A stretch of DNA of 64,000 nt from Nocardioides sp. Iso805N (GTDB lineage Bacteria; Actinomycetota; Actinomycetes; Propionibacteriales; Nocardioidaceae). The stretch lies in NCBI RefSeq assembly GCF_000364605.1, contig NZ_KB822575.1, forward strand, positions 420,237-484,236, read 5' to 3'. A program made the position numbers and the translations under genes. Below the pieces are notes generated by a model. That model was not told the DNA's origin, made no database searches, and saw only the letters and a list, made by a program, of their open reading frames with translations. This document shows, piece by piece, positions 8,267-14,720 of this stretch; position 1 is the stretch's first letter; every line of letters begins with the position of its first letter.

Positions 8267-9510
8267 GCCACCTCGTCCCGCACGTCGATCTGCCCCGTCA
8301 CCGCAGCCGTGATCAGCGCTGCACGGCGCTCCCTCGAAAGCTCGATGAACCGCTCGGCCTCAACGATCAAGGCGTCCACCTTGGCCGTCTCCGCGTCCAA
8401 GAAGCGAACGATCCTCCGCTGCTCGTCAAGTGGCGGGCGCAGAAACGGAGCTCCCCCAAGCTCTTCGCGATTCACCTTCGGCATCTTCACCCGCAGTGAC
8501 GCGAGGGTCGCGAAGGTGTGAAATGGCTTCGCCAGCATGAAGTAGACGACGAAACGGTGATCGTCGCCGTGTGTGCTCGACATCGCGTACATGTCCGCGC
8601 TCGTAAGACAGTCCTCAGGCGCCACGGCAACCTTGTTGAGAGCTGGTCGAATCTTCGAGTAGAGAACCTGCCCAGCGGCGGCAACGTACTTCCCGCTGTC
8701 GGCAGCCTGCTCCCGGGCACTCTGGCGACCGATGATTCGGCCGGTACCCGGCTCAATGTGGTTCGGTGCGACGAGCACCATGTCGGACCACGGCTCGGTT
8801 CTGGGGTCAACCTGCCCGCCGTTGATCTCCATCTCTCTGCTGAGCCGGCTAACAGTCCAATGCGCGGGAACGTGCCCAAGATAGATGTTGCCGCTGTCAA
8901 CGAGCGGCGCATCATCAACTCCGGTCGTGGCCACTTGCGTGATCAGGGCCGAGCGCCGCTCGCGGAGCATCTCGATCAGGAGTTGCTGCTCGTCGATGAG
9001 GGTGTCGATGCGGGCGGTTTCGCGGTCGAGGTAGTCGGCGATGGCGCGCTGCTCAGCAAGCGGCGGAACCGGGACCGAGATCGTTCGAAGCTGTTCCCAA
9101 TACAGACGCCACTGCGACGGGCGAATGCCAGTCGAACGTATGCCGTACTCATCGATCAGCGGCGCCGAACGCAGCAGCAGGTGCGCGAACCGTGGATCGA
9201 GTTCATCGGAAGTCGGAGCGAGAACTTCGTAGTCAGGGCTGACGAGCCCGTCATACCCAGAGACGCCGAGCGAGCCCTGCCAGGCCTTCATGCGGTTCAC
9301 GACCACGTCGCCAGCGCGGACCGCCTGATACGACTTGGCCCCTTCCGGAGTCCGGTTGAAGTTGTCGGTACGCGAGTCCTTCGGAATCACCCCGTAGTCG
9401 CGGTACACGCTGAGAACCTCGAGCTCCGGCTCCATCGGGCGAGATTGAGGGGCGAAGAGCGTCGCAAGTCGCCGAGATGGCCATGTTGCTCGCCACCAGG
9501 TCTCGCTCAC
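8263..9510 (-). CDS. hsdS: Type I restriction-modification specificity subunit S (HsdS)
   Basis: Determines the DNA target of both methylation and restriction. The GTG at 9510 overlaps the hsdM stop by four bases (GTGA), which fixes the start and gives 415 residues. There are two target-recognition domains, each followed by the conserved spacer helix: PPLAEQRAIADYLDRETARI in the middle and PPLDEQRRIVRFLDAETAKV near the C-terminus. Each spacer continues into a similar R-R-x-A-L-I-T-x-x-V-T segment. The duplicated half-structure is intact, so a bipartite target site is expected. The recognition sequence cannot be read from the protein. Confidence 0.93.
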   Translation of the reverse strand: MSETWWRATWPSRRLATLFAPQSRPMEPELEVLSVYRDYGVIPKDSRTDNFNRTPEGAKSYQAVRAGDVVVNRMKAWQGSLGVSGYDGLVSPDYEVLAPTSDELDPRFAHLLLRSAPLIDEYGIRSTGIRPSQWRLYWEQLRTISVPVPPLAEQRAIADYLDRETARIDTLIDEQQLLIEMLRERRSALITQVATTGVDDAPLVDSGNIYLGHVPAHWTVSRLSREMEINGGQVDPRTEPWSDMVLVAPNHIEPGTGRIIGRQSAREQAADSGKYVAAAGQVLYSKIRPALNKVAVAPEDCLTSADMYAMSSTHGDDHRFVVYFMLAKPFHTFATLASLRVKMPKVNREELGGAPFLRPPLDEQRRIVRFLDAETAKVDALIVEAERFIELSRERRAALITAAVTGQIDVRDEVA

Positions 9511-11261
9511 TGCTCGACCTCGCGGAGGAGGTCGAGGATCTTGGCGACCTGCTTCTCCAGGTCGGCGTCGATCTCGGCAAGAGGGCGGGGCGGGACGTAC
9601 TTGTAGAAGTGGCGGGTGAAGGGGATCTCGTAGCCGGTCTTGAGCTTCGACCAGTCGATCCACGCATCACCGACGTGGGGCTTCACCTCGGCGTCGAAGT
9701 ATGTCTGGATGACCTCGAGCTTCCCGCCGGCGCCAGCGGTCGAGCCTCCGTAGGTGAAGGGCACGTTCTCGGTGTCGCGCTTCTTCGCATCGGCCTTGGG
9801 CTTGCCCTTGCGATCCACGACCGGGTTGCCGTCCTCGTCCAGGAGCGGGCGTTCGACTGTGATTGTCCAGTAGCCAAACTCGTCGTTGCGCAGCACCTTG
9901 GAGAAGTCGCCGTCCGCGTCGCCGTACTCGCTGTAAAGCTTCACCACATCGGCACGGTTCTCGTCGGAGATCTCGCGGCCCTTGGAGCCGAGGTTCTTGC
10001 GCATCTTGGTCCAGAACGACGTCCCGTCGATCAACTGCACCGTGCCCCGGCGCTCAGCGTGCTTGGTGTTGTCGAGGATCCAGATGTAGGTCGCGATGCC
10101 GGTGTTGAAGAACATGTTGGTCGGCAGCGCGACGATCGCCTCGACCAGGTCGTTCTCCAGCAGGTACTTACGAATGTTCGACGGCCCGGACTCGGCGGCG
10201 CCGTTGAACAGCGGCGAGCCGTTCATGACGATCCCGACCCGACCGCCACCGTCCTCAGGGGCACGCATCTTGTGCGCCAGGTGCAGCAGGAACAGCATCT
10301 GCCCATCCGAAGTCGCCGGCAGGCCGGGGGCGAAGCGGCCATACGGGCCTGCAGAGTCACGCTCGGTGGTGATGGCCTTGGCGTACTGCTTCCAATCCAC
10401 GCCATAAGGCGGGTTGGACATGCAGAAGTCGAACTTGCGGCCAGTGAAGGCGTCGTCGGTCAGCGTGTTGCCGAAGGCAATGTTCGTGGCGTCATGTCCC
10501 TTGGCAAGCAGATCTGACTTGCAGATCGCGTACGACTGCGGGTTGTACTCCTGGCCGTACAGCGTGAGCTTGGCGTTGGGGTTCTGCTCGAGCAGGTGCT
10601 CCTCGGCCAAGGCGAGCATGCCGCCGGTGCCTGCAGTCGGGTCATACAGACTGCGGACGATGTCTCCTGTGAGGTCGACGTCCTTCTCTGCGAAGAGCAG
10701 ATCGACGAGGAGCCTGATCGCGTCACGCGGTGTGTAGTGATCACCCGAGGTCTCGTTCGCCGCCTCGTTGAACTTGCGGATGATGTACTCGAACGCGTCA
10801 CCCATGTCGGCATTCGACACCGCTTGGGGGTGGAGGTCGACGGCACCGAAGGCCTTGATGACCTCGCGCAGGAGGCCCGCCTTCTCGAGGGCGAAAATCT
10901 CCTTCTTGAAGTCGAAGTACTCGAAGACGTCGACATCGGGGCTGAACCGGTCGAGGTAGTCCGTGAGGTTGTCCGCCAGGCCGTCCGCGTCAGCGAGGAG
11001 ATTGGCGAACGAGTAGTTCGAGGTGTTGTAGAACGGCCGGCCGGTGGCCTTCTTGACCTCGACCCTGAGCCGAACCGGGTTGTCGTACTGCTTCGCGAGC
11101 TCACGGACCGCGTCGCGGTCCGGCTCGAGGATGCAGTCGAGGCGGCGCAGGATCGTCAGAGGCAGGATCACGTTGCCGTACTGGTTGGGCCGGTACGGAC
11201 CTCGAAGCTGGTCGGCGATCGACCAGATGAAGCTACCGAGATTGCTGCCCTGCTGACTCAC
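9507..11261 (-). CDS. hsdM: Type I restriction-modification DNA methyltransferase subunit M (HsdM)
   Basis: N6-adenine methyltransferase subunit that protects host DNA and forms the core of the restriction complex. With the GTG at 11261 (AGGA nine bases upstream) the product has 584 residues. The S-adenosylmethionine site DPTAGTGGM lies near 207-215 and the catalytic NPPY near 283-286, followed by the long C-terminal region that contacts HsdS. An ATG at 11306 in the same frame is possible, but its GG-rich region abuts the codon, so it is less likely. It is the first gene of the operon hsdM-hsdS-GIY-YIG-93aa-hsdR, so the methylase is made before the nuclease. Confidence 0.94.
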   Translation of the reverse strand: MSQQGSNLGSFIWSIADQLRGPYRPNQYGNVILPLTILRRLDCILEPDRDAVRELAKQYDNPVRLRVEVKKATGRPFYNTSNYSFANLLADADGLADNLTDYLDRFSPDVDVFEYFDFKKEIFALEKAGLLREVIKAFGAVDLHPQAVSNADMGDAFEYIIRKFNEAANETSGDHYTPRDAIRLLVDLLFAEKDVDLTGDIVRSLYDPTAGTGGMLALAEEHLLEQNPNAKLTLYGQEYNPQSYAICKSDLLAKGHDATNIAFGNTLTDDAFTGRKFDFCMSNPPYGVDWKQYAKAITTERDSAGPYGRFAPGLPATSDGQMLFLLHLAHKMRAPEDGGGRVGIVMNGSPLFNGAAESGPSNIRKYLLENDLVEAIVALPTNMFFNTGIATYIWILDNTKHAERRGTVQLIDGTSFWTKMRKNLGSKGREISDENRADVVKLYSEYGDADGDFSKVLRNDEFGYWTITVERPLLDEDGNPVVDRKGKPKADAKKRDTENVPFTYGGSTAGAGGKLEVIQTYFDAEVKPHVGDAWIDWSKLKTGYEIPFTRHFYKYVPPRPLAEIDADLEKQVAKILDLLREVEQ

Positions 11262-11632
11262 TGCTGCGTTTCCTGCCGACGACCGGGGATGACCTGTTCG
11301 CGCCATCCTGCCGTAGCCGGACTGCCGTGTCCTCGGCTTGGTCCTCCGTGGGGCTTCCTCCGCGCACTTTGATGTGCAATCCCTGTTGCGTCCGACCGCA
11401 CGTGAGCGCCCCGGTCGCACTCACCGTGTTCAGGAACGGCCGCAAGTCCGGCGCAGCTCCGCGAGAACAGAGGCAGCCCGGGCGTGGTCGCGACTCACCG
11501 GCAGCGGGTTGAGCAGGCAAGGAGCGATGCCCGGCCCACCACCCCCTGACCCGCTCGATCGATGACTCCGGCGCACAAGTAATCGCGCCACTAAACGGAT
11601 ATCCCGCTCCCGACTCAGCTCGGCAAAACACC
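11262..11632. other. Promoter-side intergenic region of the R-M operon, no gene seen
   Basis: About 370 bases upstream of hsdM. Open frames on both strands here lack ribosome binding sites and recognisable motifs. The region must hold the promoter of the restriction operon. I see no convincing -35/-10 pair, and no operator-like repeats of the C-protein type. Confidence 0.4.
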
Positions 11633-11660
11633 AAGACCCCCGCACGTGTGCGGGGTCTTC
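11633..11660 (-). terminator. Terminator behind the frameshifted small gene
   Basis: A 12-bp stem with one bulged base (AAGACCCC...GGGGTCTT) is followed on the minus strand by GGTGTTTTGCC, a short T-run. It starts six bases after the restored-frame stop of the small gene at 11666-11861, which fits termination of that unit. Confidence 0.55.
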
Positions 11661-11665
11661 GGGTT

Positions 11666-11861
11666 TCAGGAGGCTGCTGCGAGCTGATCACTAGCCGCCC
11701 GGGGCTGTTCGCTGGTCAGGTGCCAGCAGCGACACCTGTGGCAAAAGGTAGGCGCGCTTCTCGGTCTTGGGCCGAGTGGTTGAGTCACGGTGTTGGATGC
11801 GAGCGAGGACGATCAGGGCGTCGACGCGGGTGGCGTAGCGGTGCTTGCGGCAGGCGGGCAT
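11666..11861 (-). pseudogene. Small zinc-finger-like protein gene interrupted by a frameshift
   Basis: ATG 11861 has an excellent ribosome binding site (GAGGAG, about five bases upstream). The first 38 codons read MPACRKHRYATRVDALIVL and onward to TEKRAY. In this frame the rest ends at 11691 as unlikely sequence. Moving by one base after the AY codons (11748) gives FCHRCRCWHLTSEQ and a stop at 11666. The resulting C..C..WHLTS ending is the one expected after KRAY in a family of short actinophage and plasmid proteins. The frame change lies at a CTTTT run, so a one-base insertion, a sequencing error or programmed slippage are all possible. A terminator follows immediately. Function is unknown, and four cysteines would bind zinc. 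Confidence 0.6.
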
Positions 11862-12004
11862 GGGATCTCCTCTTCGGCGTCTTTGACATGAGGCACCGTG
11901 CAGGCAGGCGATGGGAACCCAACCCCGCTCCGCACGAAGAAGAGCCAGCGTGCCGCTTTGCTTACCGTCGTCGTCCACCTACGCGAACCATCCGGTCGGC
12001 GACC

Positions 12005-12451
12005 TCACACGATCACCTGCTCCGGGTCGTTCAGCTCGACGATGTCCCAGCGCACGACCTTGCCGTACGGGCTCTCATCGACCTCGTCGCCGACCTCGCC
12101 ATAGTTGTCGATCGCCCAATCGTTCGCCGCCTAGCGGTCCTCGAACGGTCCGACGGCCAAAGCGGGCCGACCGTCCTCTCCGTACGTGTACAGCATCGCA
12201 GCGCGCTTGTCGGTCGAGGACTTAGACGTGCATGGCTGCTTAACGACCTGCCCGCAGCCAGTGACGTGCTCGAGCACACCCCCATAGAGGAGTACCTCGA
12301 TCTCGCCGGCAACCGCCGCCCGGGAGACCCCAAGCCAGGCGGCGATTTCGTCTGGCGGCTGGATCGGCGTACCCCGCTCTGCCTCCATGACGAAGTTGCG
12401 CAAATACGCGGCCGCCCGGACACAGTCACGCTGGAACTTGGTGGTGCTCAT
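12005..12451 (-). pseudogene. Winged-helix-like protein gene with an in-frame amber codon
   Basis: ATG 12451 has AGGAGA seven bases upstream. The first 106 codons, up to a TAG at 12131-12133, encode a winged-helix-like segment (PPDEIAAWLGVSRAAVAGEI) and then LYTYGEDGRPALAVGPFEDR. The frame stays open after the TAG for 41 codons, with strongly coding composition (AANDWAIDNYGEV, then VVRWDIVEL), to a TGA at 12005. GPF-x-DR followed by A-x-x-W reads as one uninterrupted motif, so I interpret the TAG as a nonsense change within a 147-residue gene. The truncated product could still bind DNA. It lies upstream of the frameshifted gene on the same strand. Confidence 0.55.
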
Positions 12452-12601
12452 TGGCTCTTCTCCTGACGCGGCCCAGGCCTTCTGGCTGCCGCATCATGGA
12501 TCGGTCCCGGCCTCCGAGGGGAGCGCAATCCCCAGAAAGGAGAGCAGGTGAAACGGAGAACCACACATGGCCGCCTCACTGCCGCTAGCGCGCCGGGCAC
12601 C

Positions 12602-12607
12602 TACGCT
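12602..12607 (+). promoter_or_regulatory. Putative -10 box (TACGCT) for a leaderless precursor gene
   Basis: TACGCT fits the actinobacterial TANNNT -10 pattern and ends six bases before GTG 12614. The same box-to-start distance occurs before the second precursor gene and before the gene at 61844. No good -35 is visible. Confidence 0.4.
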
Positions 12608-12613
12608 GTAGTC

Positions 12614-12781
12614 GTGGACCTAGACCGCACGATCACCTCGCTGTACCGGATAAATGCTGTCGCAACCGGCTGCCCCGAATCACGCTCGTCGCGCGAACCT
12701 GGGACACGTCTCACAGCATCGATTGAGACTGTCGACAACGACCGCGCAGCCGCGCTTCTCGCCGTCGGCGTGCTCCGCTGA
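12614..12781 (+). CDS. Graspetide-like precursor peptide 1 (55 residues)
   Basis: Starting at GTG 12614 the peptide has 55 residues and aligns without gaps to the second precursor at 12916, with 30 identical positions. Shared blocks are SLYR-x-NAVA near residues 9-17 and ETVDNDRA near 38-45, with a common ending L-x-x-GV-x-R. Residues T31, T34, E38, D41 and D43 give T-x2-T-x3-E-x2-D-x-D, the spacing I associate with thuringinin-type graspetide cores, in which hydroxyl side chains are esterified to acidic ones. An in-frame GTG at 12548 with AAAGGAG five bases upstream would give 77 residues. The equal length of the paralogues and the TACGCT box favour 12614, but both starts are possible. The ATP-grasp ligase gene at 13086 is the likely partner. 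Confidence 0.7.
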   Translation: MDLDRTITSLYRINAVATGCPESRSSREPGTRLTASIETVDNDRAAALLAVGVLR

Positions 12782-12903
12782 CGCGGCGCTAGCGCGACAC
12801 GGTAGGCCTGCCGCCGCGATCGGTCCCCGGTCAGATCTGGCTGTAGACCGTCCGATGCGGACCCAGCATGCGGCGATTCGCCGCGGGCGTCACGGTCTGG
12901 CTC

Positions 12904-12909
12904 TAACCT
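12904..12909 (+). promoter_or_regulatory. Putative -10 box (TAACCT) for the second precursor gene
   Basis: TAACCT fits TANNNT and ends six bases before ATG 12916, suggesting a leaderless transcript for the second precursor and the genes behind it. A small hairpin (12870-12884) lies just upstream and could modulate it. Confidence 0.4.
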
Positions 12910-12915
12910 GGATAG

Positions 12916-13083
12916 ATGACCGCAGATGACACGACCATGTCGCTGTACCGCCTCAACGCCGTTGCCGTCGCCGCGCCAGGTGGCGGCCCGTCCGATTGGC
13001 CCGGCACCGTGATGACTCACGCGGTCGAGACCGTCGACAACGACCGGGCATCTGCCATGCTTCCCATCGGGGTCATCCGCTGA
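12916..13083 (+). CDS. Graspetide-like precursor peptide 2 (55 residues)
   Basis: A 55-residue peptide from ATG 12916, ending two bases before the ATP-grasp gene. It carries the same SLYR-x-NAVA segment, which could be the leader recognition element, and the same core spacing T31, T34, E38, D41, D43 as precursor 1. The stretch between (residues 18-30) differs, and is Gly/Pro/Trp-containing here and Ser/Arg-rich in precursor 1. The final 12 residues after the core (A-x-A-x-L-x-x-GV-x-R) are conserved as well, which is unusual for a follower. No signal peptide and no cysteine are present. Adjacency to the ligase gene makes it the most direct substrate candidate. The product type is inferred from motif and context and is not proven. 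Confidence 0.75.
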   Translation: MTADDTTMSLYRLNAVAVAAPGGGPSDWPGTVMTHAVETVDNDRASAMLPIGVIR

Positions 13084-13085
13084 GC

Positions 13086-13982
13086 ATGCCGCTCATCGTC
13101 GGTGACCCGCGTGATCCGCATGTTGCAGCCGTCGCTCAGCTGCTGACAACGGCGCCGGTCATCATTGACGCTGCGACGTGGGCGACCGCGCCAGTCACCC
13201 TTGACACGAATGGGCTGAGAGTCGCGGGCACCAAGGCGCTGCCCGGCCGCGGGTGGATTCGGCGTCTGGCACCAGCTGGTTGGAACGTACCGCTCCCGCG
13301 CGAAGACGCTGCGGCCTCGGCGGAGCGTTCCGCCGCTCTGTCCGGACTAGCGGCAGTCGTGCGTCTAACCGAGATCGAGTGGCTGAGCCCGGTAGAGGCG
13401 CTGGGTGCAGCGGAGAACAAGCCTCACCAGTACCGCCTGCTGCATCAGGTTGGTATCGCCATCCCCGGGTGGGTGGTGACCACCGATCCGGCCGCCGCAC
13501 CCGTTGATAATGGATGGGTAGCCAAGCCCCTCGGCTCGGGAACCTTCGGCGACGCGGCAGGAATCGGATACGTCGTACCCACCACAGCATTCGATCCGGG
13601 CCAAAGTGCAGCTCTCGCGGGGGCGCCGTTCCTGCTGCAGCAACGTGTGATCGCCGCCGCCCATGCACGAATCGTCACCGTCGGCTCTTCGGCCTTCTCA
13701 GGGACGCTGCCGGCCACTGGCTTGCCGCTCGACTGGCGCATGGATGCCGCCGCACATCACAGCTTCACCGACCAACCCGCGCCGGATGAAGTCTGCGAAC
13801 TAGCGGTCATGGCGGCCTCCACCCTCGGCGTCGGATACAGCTCCCAGGACTGGATCTGTGACACCGATGGCGGATGGTGGTTCATTGATCTCAACCCAGC
13901 CGGCCAATGGTTGTTCCTCCCAACTGGACCAGCCACCGGCGTCACGGCAGCCGTCGCGGCCTTCCTCAACGAGGGCCGATGA
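13086..13982 (+). CDS. ATP-grasp peptide ligase (graspetide synthetase-like)
   Basis: A 298-residue RimK/MvdD-like ATP-grasp protein. Recognisable positions are the segment AAENKPHQYRLLHQVGI (108-124), the ATP-binding lysine in WVAKPLGSGTF (144-154), FLLQQRV (182-188), a DWR triplet at 217-219 after GLPL, and the metal-binding end WFIDLNPAGQWLFL (265-278). These match the layout of ligases that form ester or amide cross-links in RiPPs such as microviridins and plesiocin. The DWR triplet falls where I recall a D-x-R motif in characterised graspetide enzymes. ATG 13086 follows the second precursor stop by two bases, and the end overlaps the membrane protein gene by four bases, so the three genes are one unit. 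The exact ring pattern cannot be predicted. Confidence 0.85.
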   Translation: MPLIVGDPRDPHVAAVAQLLTTAPVIIDAATWATAPVTLDTNGLRVAGTKALPGRGWIRRLAPAGWNVPLPREDAAASAERSAALSGLAAVVRLTEIEWLSPVEALGAAENKPHQYRLLHQVGIAIPGWVVTTDPAAAPVDNGWVAKPLGSGTFGDAAGIGYVVPTTAFDPGQSAALAGAPFLLQQRVIAAAHARIVTVGSSAFSGTLPATGLPLDWRMDAAAHHSFTDQPAPDEVCELAVMAASTLGVGYSSQDWICDTDGGWWFIDLNPAGQWLFLPTGPATGVTAAVAAFLNEGR

Positions 13983-14641
13983 GCCGGCGCCGCGAGATCA
14001 GAGACGAGCTGTGGCTCTTCCTCGGATACGCGCTCGTAGTCTTCCGGCCCGGGACCCTGCCGCCCACGCACCCCGATCCAGGTGTACCGCCGATTGCGCC
14101 CCCGCCTTCTTGGACCGACGACGACGTCCGCGTCTATCTCGAGGAAGCGCGTCGGGACCTTGACCAGCAGCGGGCGGACAAGAGCGACGTGCGAGCGCGG
14201 GCGCAACTGGTGTTCACCACGACGCTCGTCCTCGGCACCGGGATCGCTGCGGCCTACCGCCACAGCGACCCAACGCTGGTTGCCAAGGTCATCTACGCCG
14301 TTTCCGGGCTTCTGACGTTGCTGGCCGGGCTTGCAGCAGCTGGCGCGATCACGGCGAAATCGCTGGTTGGAGCGCCGAATGTCGCCGGTCTGCCGAACAC
14401 GGCAGCAGGGAAGGTGGCGCGACGGATCGCCGAAGAGTACGCAGCAACGCGATACTTTGGTGCAGCGACTGTCGCAGTACTGGTCACGGTCCTACGAGAC
14501 TGCGTCCTCGCCTTGGTCGTCGCTTTCGCCGCGTTTGTGATCGCCTACAGCCTTCCCGACGCTGGCACTGACAAAGCACCAGACCATCACCCGATCACCC
14601 CCCAGCGCGATGCGGCACCGACGCCCCGCGGATCGGCCTAG
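13979..14641 (+). CDS. Membrane protein of unknown function, coupled to the ATP-grasp gene
   Basis: The ATG at 13979 overlaps the ligase stop (ATGA), giving 220 residues. A short hydrophobic N-terminus and a proline-rich stretch are followed by a charged coiled-coil-like helix (about 45-75, EEARRDLDQQRADKSDVRAR). Hydrophobic segments lie near 75-93, 103-125 and 160-192, and a polar, proline-containing C-terminal tail follows. I do not recognise a family. The helix followed by paired membrane segments is reminiscent of membrane effectors in some defence systems, but it could equally export, anchor or provide immunity to the modified peptide. No transporter or protease domain is present elsewhere in the cluster. 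Confidence 0.7.
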   Translation: MSRRREIRDELWLFLGYALVVFRPGTLPPTHPDPGVPPIAPPPSWTDDDVRVYLEEARRDLDQQRADKSDVRARAQLVFTTTLVLGTGIAAAYRHSDPTLVAKVIYAVSGLLTLLAGLAAAGAITAKSLVGAPNVAGLPNTAAGKVARRIAEEYAATRYFGAATVAVLVTVLRDCVLALVVAFAAFVIAYSLPDAGTDKAPDHHPITPQRDAAPTPRGSA

Positions 14642-14720
14642 CAGGCCCAGTCCCAACGGAGTACGCGCAGGCGATCGCGGTACAGCCATCTGGCCGCACC
14701 CGTCTGTCGCCACCGGCCCG

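Noticed and set aside
11233..11691. 152-codon minus-strand frame upstream of hsdM
   Set aside because: Overlaps hsdM and a terminator, has no ribosome binding site and no recognisable motif.
11861..11978. Longer start (11978) for the frameshifted small gene
   Set aside because: ATG 11861 has a GAGGAG site and begins the conserved CxKHRY segment; the upstream part resembles non-coding sequence.
12601..13020. Minus-strand frame across both precursor genes
   Set aside because: No ribosome binding site; the paralogous conservation is on the plus strand.
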